Assembly (NCBI GenBank): GCA_964562455.1
Contig: CAZLTN010000009.1
Location: 38,375-102,374, forward strand
Direction: 5' to 3'
Origin: Ravibacter sp964562455
GTDB lineage: Bacteria; Bacteroidota; Bacteroidia; Cytophagales; Spirosomataceae
DNA: 64,000 nt
The notes below the pieces were generated by a model. That model made no database searches. It had not been told where the DNA came from and saw only the letters and a list, made by a program, of their open reading frames with translations. This document shows, one piece after another, positions 52,857-60,960 of this stretch. A program made the position numbers and the translations under genes. Position 1 is the stretch's first letter; each line of letters begins with the position of its first letter.

Positions 52857-53675
52857 TTATGCCCCTTCGATTTTCTCTGCTACCGGGATTGCATTTTCAT
52901 AAAGATAGGCGCTCAGTATCTCACCCAGCTTCTTTACCGGCAGGTTGCTGAACAGCTCCGAATGAATAGCCAGAGAGATACGCCCTGTCTGCTCGGAGAT
53001 AACGATCACAGCCGCGTCGGTAGATTCGCTCATTCCCAGTGCAGCCCTGTGCCTGAATCCCATAGAGGTAGGTACCTCTACTTCCTCGTTTACGGGCAGG
53101 ACGCAGCGTGCCGCAACAATTTTCCCGTCGGCAATGATGACAGCTCCTTCGTTGAGAGCGCTGTATTGGCCGAATATGGACAGTAGAAGCTGCTTGGATA
53201 TATATGCCTGCATCAGAACGCCGGTTTCGGTGTACTGGCTCAGGTCGTCCTGCTTCCTGATAACGATCAGCGCCCCGTTAAAATCGGAAGCCAGCGTCCT
53301 GGCGGCATCGATTACCTTCGCCAGGTTTTCCGCCTCGATGTTCCCGACTGCATGTCCGAAGAACCTGGACAGGAATTTGCTGTTGGTAATCGTAGCGTTA
53401 CGGCCCAGTACGATCAGGAAGCGCCTTATTTCCTGCTGGAAAATGACAATCAAAGCTATCGCACCCACTCCCATAAAGTACTGCAGGATGGCTGTCATCA
53501 GGTTAAGCCCCAGCGCTTTTATGATCAGGTAAAAAACATAGAGCAGCATGTAGCCGGCAAATACCCTGCTGGCAATGCTTCCTCTCACAAGGTAGTACAC
53601 CTGGTAGAGAAGAAATGAAACCAGGATTATATCCAGAATGTCAGTCCAGTTGATTTTGATGAACCCTATGTCCAT
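52857..53675 (-). CDS. cdaA: Diadenylate cyclase CdaA-type, with altered DGA motif
   Basis: Membrane enzyme making c-di-AMP from two ATP. Three helices lie in residues 10-80 (ILDIILVSFLLYQVYYLV; LLYVFYLIIKALGLNLM; YFMGVGAIALIVIF), then the DisA_N domain. The ATP-contacting RHR is present (GFRHRAALG, residues 208-210). The metal-binding Asp of the DGA motif is replaced: here the segment is SALNEGAVII (E176-G177-A178), where the canonical one has HDGA. Length of 272 residues is normal. It follows folP on the same strand, and the order folP-cdaA is common in Bacteroidetes. Confidence 0.92.
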   Translation of the reverse strand: MDIGFIKINWTDILDIILVSFLLYQVYYLVRGSIASRVFAGYMLLYVFYLIIKALGLNLMTAILQYFMGVGAIALIVIFQQEIRRFLIVLGRNATITNSKFLSRFFGHAVGNIEAENLAKVIDAARTLASDFNGALIVIRKQDDLSQYTETGVLMQAYISKQLLLSIFGQYSALNEGAVIIADGKIVAARCVLPVNEEVEVPTSMGFRHRAALGMSESTDAAVIVISEQTGRISLAIHSELFSNLPVKKLGEILSAYLYENAIPVAEKIEGA

Positions 53676-53751
53676 GTCAGGCAGATATATATAGCGTTGG
53701 CAAATATATCAAGTTTAACGATGATAAGACAGGATTGTGATATATACAGGT

Positions 53752-54609
53752 CTAAAGTTTGGAATTCGAGACCAGTTCCGTCAGGATTATCGCTTGCCGG
53801 GCCTCAGCAGCATCGTGGACCCGCAGGATGTGCGCCCCGTTCATCAATGCAATTGTATTTAATACGGTTGTCCCGGTCAGCGCTTCCTCCGGGGATATGC
53901 CGAGCGTTTTATAGATGGTCGATTTGCGTGATACGCCTACCAGGACAGGACATTCAAGCTGTTGAAATGCCGGCAGGGCAGAAAGGAGCGCAAAATTCTG
54001 GGCTGACGTTTTTGCAAATCCGAAACCGGGATCTATGATAATGTCGGCTGCCCCGAGCTCCCGTAGTTTTACCAGCTTTTCCCGCAGCTCCCGTATGATG
54101 TCGGCGGGGAAACTCTCATAATGCGTCAGCCGGCTCATTGTACGGGGAGTCCCTCTCATGTGCATCAATACATAGGGCACTTTCAGAGCAGCAACGGTTT
54201 CAAACATTTCCGGGTCGAGGTTGCCTCCTGAAACGTCGTTTATGATATGCGCACCGGTATGGACAGCGGCTTTTGCGACTTCTGCCCGGAAGGTATCTAC
54301 CGAGATAATGGCCTGGGGAAAATGCCGCCTGATAGAAGCAATGGCAGGTATGACTCTCTCCAGCTCTTCCGTTGCGTCGATTTCCCTGGCGCCGGGCCTC
54401 GTAGAGTATCCGCCTATATCGATAATGGAAGCGCCCTGGCTGATAAGATCGCCGGCACGGGAGATCAGATCTTCGGAACCGGCGTCTGCTATACGGCTGC
54501 CTTCGTAAAAGGAATCAGGGGTGATATTCAGGATTCCCATGACGCAGGGCTGGTCCAAAGAGAGTATTTCCCCCCCTACATTGAGTGTTTTTTTGCTATC
54601 TTGCCGCAC
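53752..54609 (-). CDS. folP: Dihydropteroate synthase
   Basis: Condenses 6-hydroxymethyl-dihydropterin diphosphate with p-aminobenzoate in folate synthesis; sulfonamide target. Motifs CVMGILNITPDSFYEGSR, DIGGYSTRPGA and DIIIDPGFGFAKTSAQNFAL are intact, as is the end of the barrel VLRVHDAAEARQAI. I prefer GTG 54609 as start; a GTG at 54630 also fits but would overlap the divergent gene. Length of about 285 residues is normal. It is upstream of cdaA on the same strand. Confidence 0.94.
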   Translation of the reverse strand: MRQDSKKTLNVGGEILSLDQPCVMGILNITPDSFYEGSRIADAGSEDLISRAGDLISQGASIIDIGGYSTRPGAREIDATEELERVIPAIASIRRHFPQAIISVDTFRAEVAKAAVHTGAHIINDVSGGNLDPEMFETVAALKVPYVLMHMRGTPRTMSRLTHYESFPADIIRELREKLVKLRELGAADIIIDPGFGFAKTSAQNFALLSALPAFQQLECPVLVGVSRKSTIYKTLGISPEEALTGTTVLNTIALMNGAHILRVHDAAEARQAIILTELVSNSKL

Positions 54610-54640
54610 AATTGTGTAGTATTTGACCACGACAAATAAC

Positions 54641-55183
54641 GTGAAATCAACCGAAACGGCCTACCAGGAAATTATTGACAGGTGTAAAGACCTCTTCGAA
54701 AAGAAAAACCGGGACTACGGCACTTCCTGGCGTATTTTAAGATTGCCGTCTATTACAGATCAGATTTATATAAAAGCGCAGCGGATCAGGACCATACAGG
54801 AGAAAGGAGTGCAGAAGGTTGAAGACGGCGTAGAGGGCGAGTTTATAGGGATTATCAATTACTGCGTAATGGCGCTGATACAAAGCGACAGCGGGCAGCC
54901 GGAGGGCGATGTGCCGGCAGAAGGATTGCAAGACCTCTATACACGTCAGACCGATGAGGTGAAGGAGCTGCTTTTTAATAAGAATCATGACTATGGAGAG
55001 GCCTGGCGGGATATGAGGGTCAGCTCTATGACCGATATTATCCTGATGAAATTACTGCGAATAAAGCAGATAGAGGAGAATAAGGGACAGACCATTGTTT
55101 CGGAAGGCGTTCGATCCGGCTACCAGGACATCATTAATTATTCGGTTTTTTGTCTTATCAAGATGGAGGAACGCGGCAGCTAA
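54641..55183 (+). CDS. Protein with two tandem DUF1599 domains
   Basis: 181-residue cytosolic protein containing the same domain twice: KNRDYGTSWRILRLPSITD with IINYCVMALIQ, and KNHDYGEAWRDMRVSSMTD with IINYSVFCLIK. DUF1599 is an all-alpha domain found near nucleotide-handling genes; no activity is established to my knowledge. The start is set to GTG 54641, which leaves 31 bases to the divergent folP start; a TTG at 54623 would overlap folP's longer form. The tandem form is typical of Bacteroidetes. Confidence 0.88.
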   Translation: MKSTETAYQEIIDRCKDLFEKKNRDYGTSWRILRLPSITDQIYIKAQRIRTIQEKGVQKVEDGVEGEFIGIINYCVMALIQSDSGQPEGDVPAEGLQDLYTRQTDEVKELLFNKNHDYGEAWRDMRVSSMTDIILMKLLRIKQIEENKGQTIVSEGVRSGYQDIINYSVFCLIKMEERGS

Positions 55184-55225
55184 TTGGCGTATCAACTAAT
55201 TACCACATCAACTAATCATTAGCAA

Positions 55226-56320
55226 ATGAAGATTCTTGCGCAGATAGCCCGGTACGTGGTGGGAGCGGTTTTTATCTTTTCCGGCCTGATCAAGCTTAAC
55301 GACCCGGTGGGGACCCAGATAAAGCTGGAAGAGTATTTCGAAGTTTTTGCACAGGATCTCTCTTTTTTAAGTGGGTTTTTTCATGGCATGGTACCCTTTG
55401 CGCTTTACCTGGCCGTATTCCTGTGTGTAGCGGAAGTGGTGCTCGGTATCGCTTTACTGGTAGCCTACAAGCCGAAAACCACTAATTTCCTGCTGCTGCT
55501 CATTATCCTCTTTTTTTCCTTTCTAACGTTTTATTCTGCCTATTTTAATAAGGTTACGGATTGCGGCTGCTTCGGAGATGCTATTAAGCTTAAGCCCTGG
55601 ACTTCCTTTATAAAAGATCTCATCCTGCTTGTACTGATCGTAATCATCATTATATACCAGCGCTTTACAAGGCCATTGCCTACCGCGATGATCGTAGCGC
55701 TCGCTACCGTGGGGTCTCTGGGGCTGGCTTTTTATGCAATTACGCATCTGTCGCCGGTCGATATGCTTCCCTACAAGGTAGGAAACAGTATTCCTGACCA
55801 GATGAAGCCCTCCGAGCCGTATAAATTCGAATATATTTTTGAAAAGGACGGTAAGACCTACAGATTTGATAAGTTCCCGGGTGATTCCACTTACATCTAT
55901 AAGGATATGGTAACGCTTAACGAGGATAAGGCGAAGCCGAAAATCACCGATTACCGGGTTTGGAACGATTCGACCGATTTTACGCAGGAGAGTTTCAGTG
56001 GTAAAAAGCTGATCCTGATTGTAAAGAATCTCAAGGATATCAATACGGCAGCTTTTCCTACTATCCGGAAACTTACAGAAGGCCTGGAAGGGACGGATAT
56101 CGAAACACTGGTATTTACTTCGGCTGCCAGTGACGAGATAGAAGGTTTCTTAAAAGAACAGCAGTTGAAAGTTCCTTTTTATTTTGCAGATGCGACCGTT
56201 CTGAAAACTATTTCCAGGTCTAACCCGGGTATACTGCTCATGAAAGATGGTGTGATCAAAGGGAAATGGCATTATAATGATACTCCTGATGCCGGACTGG
56301 TGAAGGAGCTGGTGAAATAG
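55226..56320 (+). CDS. DoxX/MauE-like membrane protein with C-terminal thioredoxin-like domain (BT_3928 type)
   Basis: 364-residue protein. The N-terminal half has four or five membrane helices of the DoxX/MauE class (ARYVVGAVFIFSGLIKLNDP; ALYLAVFLCVAEVVLGIALL; TDCGCFGDAIKLKPWTSFIK with a CGC motif). A further helix (MIVALATVGSLGLAFYAI) is followed by a soluble thioredoxin-like domain (GKKLILIVKNLKDINTAAFP; GILLMKDGVIKGKWHYND). It probably takes part in disulfide or electron transfer at the membrane, inferred from MauE. It lies between the DUF1599 gene and aroK on one strand. Confidence 0.87.
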   Translation: MKILAQIARYVVGAVFIFSGLIKLNDPVGTQIKLEEYFEVFAQDLSFLSGFFHGMVPFALYLAVFLCVAEVVLGIALLVAYKPKTTNFLLLLIILFFSFLTFYSAYFNKVTDCGCFGDAIKLKPWTSFIKDLILLVLIVIIIIYQRFTRPLPTAMIVALATVGSLGLAFYAITHLSPVDMLPYKVGNSIPDQMKPSEPYKFEYIFEKDGKTYRFDKFPGDSTYIYKDMVTLNEDKAKPKITDYRVWNDSTDFTQESFSGKKLILIVKNLKDINTAAFPTIRKLTEGLEGTDIETLVFTSAASDEIEGFLKEQQLKVPFYFADATVLKTISRSNPGILLMKDGVIKGKWHYNDTPDAGLVKELVK

Positions 56321-56327
56321 TACTTGT

Positions 56328-56843
56328 ATGCGGAATATATTTTTAGTAGGAATGCCTTCTTCAGGAAAGTCAACGCTCGGGAGGCGCCTGGCTAAAGAAC
56401 TGGGCTACACTTTTGTAGATCTCGATCAGTTGATTGTGACAGACCAGGATATGAGCATTCCCGATATTTTTTCGCGCTTCGGAGAACCGTATTTCCGGGA
56501 AGTCGAAAACCGGTTGTTGCAAAGCCTGCCGGTCAATAGCAGCCTGCTGGTAGCGACCGGTGGCGGGGCTCCGTGCTTTTACGATAACATGGACTTTATA
56601 TTGCGTTCCGGGCTGAGCATTTTCCTGGATATCCCGGCCGGGGAACTGGCTGCGCGGATCAGGGCGCATGCCCGGGATGACCGGCCGTTGCTGTCGGGCC
56701 TTGCCGATCTTGAATCGGAACTTCGTAAAAAGCTGGAAGAAAGAAGACAATTTTACTCGCGGGCACATCTGGCAGTGTCCCCCGATACGGATATGAGAGA
56801 ATTCCTGATTTCCCTTCCCGGATGGCTGGAGGAGGGAGAATAG
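56328..56843 (+). CDS. aroK: Shikimate kinase
   Basis: Phosphorylates shikimate at O3 in the chorismate pathway. The P-loop GMPSSGKSTLGRRLAKEL, the shikimate-binding FVDLDQLIVT, the GGGAPC loop and the LID-type DDRPLLSGL are all present. Length of 171 residues is normal. It starts 7 bases after the DoxX-like gene, so it is in the same transcript. Confidence 0.95.
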   Translation: MRNIFLVGMPSSGKSTLGRRLAKELGYTFVDLDQLIVTDQDMSIPDIFSRFGEPYFREVENRLLQSLPVNSSLLVATGGGAPCFYDNMDFILRSGLSIFLDIPAGELAARIRAHARDDRPLLSGLADLESELRKKLEERRQFYSRAHLAVSPDTDMREFLISLPGWLEEGE

Positions 56844-56896
56844 AGCTGTTGAAAAAATTTACTCTATCATTTTTATAGATTTAATAGTATAGTCGG

Positions 56897-56904
56897 TATA
56901 TTTG
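56897..56904 (+). promoter_or_regulatory. Candidate -7 box for the TauE-type exporter
   Basis: TATATTTG fits TAnnTTTG 39 bases before the ATG. No proper -33 TTTG is at the right distance (TTTT at 56871 is near), so the site is tentative. Confidence 0.3.
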
Positions 56905-56943
56905 TCCCGCCATTCAGTTTAATTTTATCTAAACTTTCATTGA

Positions 56944-57831
56944 ATGCCGGAAAGTAAATCAGTAGTATTGAAGCAGAACAGCATTTTTTGGTGGCTGGCA
57001 GGGGCGTTTACCCTGGTTGTTTTTATAAGCATAGCCTATCTTTCCGGGGATTACTGGGTACAGAGTTTTGATCAGGCAGGTAAATTTTTCTCCCACGATT
57101 TCTTCTTTTACCTGCTGGTAGGCCTGGGAGCGCAACTGGTAGACGGTGCGCTGGGGATGGCTTATGGGGTTACATCAACGTCATTTCTTTTATCGCTTGG
57201 CGTTCCCCCGGCGATCAGCAGCGCCAGCGTACACGTCGCGGAAATTTTTACGACGGGAGCTTCTGCCGTCTCGCACTTCAGGTTTAAAAATATTAATAAA
57301 AAGCTGTTCAGGTCGCTTCTTATCCCGGGCATCCTGGGCGCTGTTACGGGGGCATATCTTTTGTCGGACGTGATAGACGGGGGAGTGGTCAAGCCTTTTA
57401 TTGCAGTATACCTGGCTTTTCTCGGTGTGCTGATCCTGAGAAAGGCTTTAGCCGTAAAGAAGAAAAAAACCAAGACAAAGCGTATTGGCCTGCTTGCAGC
57501 TATCGGCGGATTTATGGATTCTATCGGTGGAGGCGGCTGGGGACCGATCGTTACTTCCACGCTGCTCGGCCAGGGTAGGGACCCCCGTTATACTATCGGA
57601 TCGGTTAATGCCGCTGAGTTTGGTGTAACCTTTGCAAGCGGTATCACTTTCCTGATACTGACCGGCGTAAGCAGTTGGCAGGTTGTGGCCGGGCTGGTGA
57701 TAGGAGGGGTCATCGCCGCTCCTTTCGGAGCACTCCTGGTAAAGCGGATCAGCAAGCGTACGCTGATGCTTGTCGTAGCCGTGCTGGTGATCGGCCTGAG
57801 CATCCGTACGATATGGATCAGTTGGCTTTGA
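56944..57831 (+). CDS. TauE/SafE-family membrane exporter
   Basis: 295-residue protein with about eight membrane helices in two repeated halves: VGLGAQLVDGALGMAYGVTS with AISSASVHVAEIFTTGASAV, and IGGFMDSIGGGGWGPIVTST with NAAEFGVTFASGITFLILTG. The family exports sulfite or sulfonate-derived anions; the true substrate here is unknown. N-terminal helix FWWLAGAFTLVVFISIAYL is an addition before the first half. It is a single gene, convergent with the TonB receptor. Confidence 0.92.
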   Translation: MPESKSVVLKQNSIFWWLAGAFTLVVFISIAYLSGDYWVQSFDQAGKFFSHDFFFYLLVGLGAQLVDGALGMAYGVTSTSFLLSLGVPPAISSASVHVAEIFTTGASAVSHFRFKNINKKLFRSLLIPGILGAVTGAYLLSDVIDGGVVKPFIAVYLAFLGVLILRKALAVKKKKTKTKRIGLLAAIGGFMDSIGGGGWGPIVTSTLLGQGRDPRYTIGSVNAAEFGVTFASGITFLILTGVSSWQVVAGLVIGGVIAAPFGALLVKRISKRTLMLVVAVLVIGLSIRTIWISWL

Positions 57832-57874
57832 ATTGGTTTCGCCACCAACCGATCCGTCCTCCTGACGAGGAAAT

Positions 57875-60178
57875 CTAAAACTTATATCCTAATGTAAGGA
57901 TAGCCTGCCGCGGTCTTTGCGGTATCATATTGGTCCAGCCCATCCAGTATTTTTCGTCGGTCAGGTTGTTGACCTTAATGCCGACCTTCCATTTCTCTGT
58001 ATCGTAGGTAATGTGTGCGCCCAGAAGCGTGTATGCAGGAACAATGAGATCGCCGTCGGGGTTGAGGCTGATGGATACCGACTCTCCTGCATAATTCAGG
58101 TTAAAGCCGAGGCCCAGGCCTTTGAGCGCAGTGGATGTAAACGTATAATTTGTCCAGAAACTGGCCGTATTTTCAGGCCCTGCACCCTGGGGACGCCTTC
58201 CTTCCACATCGGTATCGGCTTTTTCAAAGCGACTCCTGTTGAAACCGTAGCCTGCCATGAAGGTAAGGCCTCGCAGCGGGTTGGCAAGGATTTCCAGTTC
58301 GATTCCTTTACTTCGTTGCTGCCCGTCCTGGATGTTGAAAAGGGGATTGTTCACATCGGAACGGACGATGTTTTTAACCAGGATATCATAATAGCTGATA
58401 CTTCCCGTCAGCTTGTCTTCCCATAAATTGTACTTGACGCCGGCTTCCCACTGGTTGGCCTCTTCAGGTACGAAGCTCTTGCCGTTTGCATCCAACCCGT
58501 TTTTATTGGTAAACCCGTTCTGGTAATTGGCAAAAAGTGAAAGCCGGTCTTTAAAAGGAGATATGATAAGGCCGAATTTCGGAGCAAGCTTGGTCTGGTT
58601 ATAGGTATCCTTTCGTGAAAAGTGGTCGAGACGGAGGCCGGCGTTCAGGATGATGAACCGGTTGACATTAAAAATGTCGTTTATATAGGCGCTGTATATA
58701 TTATTGGTAAATACGTAGTCGAGGGCGGCCGAAGGATTATTTGCATAGGCTTTTTCAATATTAGTGGTATTGAAATCGCCGTAGTTGGGTACTTCTGCGA
58801 AAGACGGCACAAGATCAAACAAATCCGGGAAAGGCAGTCCCGCCAGTGAGCCGTAGAAGCGCTTATAGCGTATGTCCGATCCGAAATTCGAGTAATCCAG
58901 CCCGATCACAGCCCTGTTCCTCATATCATCCGAAAAGCTGTAATCGGAAACGAAGTTCTGCTGGATTTCAAAATTGGACGCATGACCAGTCGGGCTCCAG
59001 ACCATTCGCGCCAGGTAGTCGTGTCCGGGCGTGCCGAAGGAAGGATTGCCCGTCGCCATCGACTGGACGAAGGTGAGCAGGTAATTGGGAATGAGGTACT
59101 GGTACCCCATATAACCTTCATTGGTGGTTCTGCTGTAAGTAACCGACGTACGGGAAGACCAATTGTCGGAAATCTTATATGCGGCGTTACCGAAAACTGA
59201 AGAGGTTTTCGAGATAAAGGTGATGTCGTTGTTGAGATATGAGCGGTCATAATGCAGCTTCAGCTTGTCTACCCGGTTGGCGCCGTAGGCATCATCGAAA
59301 GTTTTGGGAGCGTTCGCCATGATGTAGTTTACGGAGGCCTCGGGAAGTCCCTGGGACAGCAGGAAAGCCGAAATGTTTGAATTAATAAAAGAAGGAGTAA
59401 GGAAGAATATGTGGCTTCCGCCGTTGGAATTTCCATTCGATCCCAGGAACTCGCCTTCTACATCGATCTGCAGCTTGTCGTTGGGTTTGAAGACGACCGA
59501 AGGAGCTACCAGGTAGGAGCGTTGCAATCCGGCATCCTGCCAGGAGTCCTGGTTTTGAGCGGCAGCGTTCAGGCGTACAGCCAGTGTTTTCTTTTTGTCC
59601 AGGACCACATTGATATCGGTAGAGGCCCTGTAGAACCCCTGGGTTCCACCTGCTATGCTTACAGACGATTTATTCCCGAAAAAAGGTTGCTTGGTAATAC
59701 GGTTTATAACGCCGCCATAGGATGTAATCACGCTGCCGAAGAGCGTTGCAGACGGACCTTTTATTACTTCAAGCCTTTCGATATTGGCCATATCGATATT
59801 GGTAGAGGCGATATTTGCCAGGCCGTTGCGTGCCCTGGTAGAAGTGTAGAAGCCCCGGCTGGTGAAGAATGACCCGCCATCGGTGCGCCCGGTCGCATCC
59901 CATAGCTTGGTGACGCCCGGTATGTTCTTCATCGCATCTTCAATTGTAGTAGCGATCTGCTTTTCCAGCACTACATTGGAAACACTGTTGTAGACCTGGG
60001 GTGTTTCCAGGTATCCTACCGGCATTTTATTGGCGTCGGTGCTTGTTTTATTAAGGATGCTCCTGGCATGCACGCTTACCTCCTGCAGTGTGTAGGTCTT
60101 TATGGTGTCGGGCTGTTGCGCCGCCGAAAATGATATACCGGCTGCTAAGAAAATGAGCAGACATGTAAAATTTTTCAT
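57875..60178 (-). CDS. TonB-dependent siderophore-type receptor
   Basis: Outer-membrane transporter of 767 residues. The start at ATG 60178 gives the signal peptide MKNFTCLLIFLAAGISFSAA. The plug domain follows directly (ETPQVYNSVSNVVLEKQIAT; DAMKNIPGVTKLWDATGRTD; RLEVIKGPSATLFGSVITS) and then a 22-strand barrel ending LTLGYKF. There is no carboxypeptidase-like domain. The pattern is that of a ferric-siderophore receptor. The divergent genes encode two small membrane proteins and a PepSY reductase, so the locus probably takes up and reduces iron complexes. Its ligand is unknown. Confidence 0.93.
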   Translation of the reverse strand: MKNFTCLLIFLAAGISFSAAQQPDTIKTYTLQEVSVHARSILNKTSTDANKMPVGYLETPQVYNSVSNVVLEKQIATTIEDAMKNIPGVTKLWDATGRTDGGSFFTSRGFYTSTRARNGLANIASTNIDMANIERLEVIKGPSATLFGSVITSYGGVINRITKQPFFGNKSSVSIAGGTQGFYRASTDINVVLDKKKTLAVRLNAAAQNQDSWQDAGLQRSYLVAPSVVFKPNDKLQIDVEGEFLGSNGNSNGGSHIFFLTPSFINSNISAFLLSQGLPEASVNYIMANAPKTFDDAYGANRVDKLKLHYDRSYLNNDITFISKTSSVFGNAAYKISDNWSSRTSVTYSRTTNEGYMGYQYLIPNYLLTFVQSMATGNPSFGTPGHDYLARMVWSPTGHASNFEIQQNFVSDYSFSDDMRNRAVIGLDYSNFGSDIRYKRFYGSLAGLPFPDLFDLVPSFAEVPNYGDFNTTNIEKAYANNPSAALDYVFTNNIYSAYINDIFNVNRFIILNAGLRLDHFSRKDTYNQTKLAPKFGLIISPFKDRLSLFANYQNGFTNKNGLDANGKSFVPEEANQWEAGVKYNLWEDKLTGSISYYDILVKNIVRSDVNNPLFNIQDGQQRSKGIELEILANPLRGLTFMAGYGFNRSRFEKADTDVEGRRPQGAGPENTASFWTNYTFTSTALKGLGLGFNLNYAGESVSISLNPDGDLIVPAYTLLGAHITYDTEKWKVGIKVNNLTDEKYWMGWTNMIPQRPRQAILTLGYKF

Positions 60179-60214
60179 TTGATCTGGGTTAAAACTGTTT
60201 GGTAAAAGACTTCG

Positions 60215-60306
60215 CAAATCTATAAATTTTAATAAGTCTAAATATTGATAATATATCTTTTATTTTGTTTTAGTCTAAATAAGTGAAAACTTTATTATTA
60301 GTTTTG
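60215..60306. promoter_or_regulatory. Divergent iron-locus promoters with repeated AGTCTAAAT operator
   Basis: Minus-strand TAGATTTG (60222-60215) serves the TonB receptor; plus-strand TAGTTTTG (60299-60306) serves the other side. AGTCTAAAT occurs twice, at 60235-60243 and 60272-60280, near the -33 region of each. The second lies in the palindrome TTTAG-T-CTAAA (60269-60279), which resembles DtxR-type metal-regulator half-sites. Regulation by iron is inferred. Confidence 0.45.
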
Positions 60307-60310
60307 CGCC

Positions 60311-60613
60311 ATGACAGGATTGCTGACAGCGCTTCTAGGAGCTTTTGTGTTTTATTCGAAGTCGAAGTACTTCCCGGAGGAATATGCCCGGTTCGGTTTC
60401 CGGCTTCCTTCATGGATTGGATACTTCCTTTTGCTGTTGGCACTGATTATCTATACCAGTCGCTTCGGTACAGGTCTCGGATCGCTTATCGCCTTCCTGA
60501 GCATTTCGGCCGCCTATAGCCTGCTGCCATTTGCATTGAACCTGCCGCGCAGATACGTATGGGCGCTGGCAGCCGTTTTTGTTGTTTTTTTCTGGATAGA
60601 TTTAGCTAACTGA
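60311..60613 (+). CDS. Small membrane protein of the iron-uptake locus
   Basis: 100-residue protein with three predicted helices (MTGLLTALLGAFVFYSKSK; LPSWIGYFLLLLALIIYTS; RYVWALAAVFVVFFWIDLA). No known motif. It starts 4 bases after a TAnnTTTG box, so its message may be leaderless. Its TGA overlaps the ATG of the next gene (TGATG), showing tight translation coupling. It may be a partner of the PepSY reductase. Confidence 0.75.
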   Translation: MTGLLTALLGAFVFYSKSKYFPEEYARFGFRLPSWIGYFLLLLALIIYTSRFGTGLGSLIAFLSISAAYSLLPFALNLPRRYVWALAAVFVVFFWIDLAN

Positions 60614-60903
60614 TGCCGGCCAATATCAAATATCTAAGCTCCGGAGGCCAGAGGGCCCTTAAAATATCAGGAGGTATCCTGGGAGGGTATTTCGTATCGG
60701 CAAGCTTTCACCTGATGATCGCCTGCTTCCCTGCTGTCAGGGAATATGCGATCGTGATTTCCGGGATGACTTTTTTCCTGCTTTGGGCGGGGCTGATGGT
60801 AGCCGGCTTTTTATTCGGGAACGGATGGAAGCTATGGGGGGCCTATGGCTTGCTGACGCTCCTTTTTACGGCTGTAATCGTCCTGTTAAAGCAGAATATA
60901 TGA
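60613..60903 (+). CDS. Second small membrane protein of the iron-uptake locus
   Basis: 96-residue protein with two or three helices (ISGGILGGYFVSASFHLMIA; GMTFFLLWAGLMVAGFLFG; WGAYGLLTLLFTAVIVLL). No family recognised by me. It starts inside the stop of the gene before it and is 57 bases before the PepSY gene, so all three are one operon. Such small proteins often accompany PepSY reductases and TonB receptors in Bacteroidetes. Confidence 0.75.
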   Translation: MPANIKYLSSGGQRALKISGGILGGYFVSASFHLMIACFPAVREYAIVISGMTFFLLWAGLMVAGFLFGNGWKLWGAYGLLTLLFTAVIVLLKQNI

Positions 60904-60960
60904 GCACAATAAGATTTTTTATACAGATCGAACGGGTTAACAACAGAGACAAGCCGGGGA

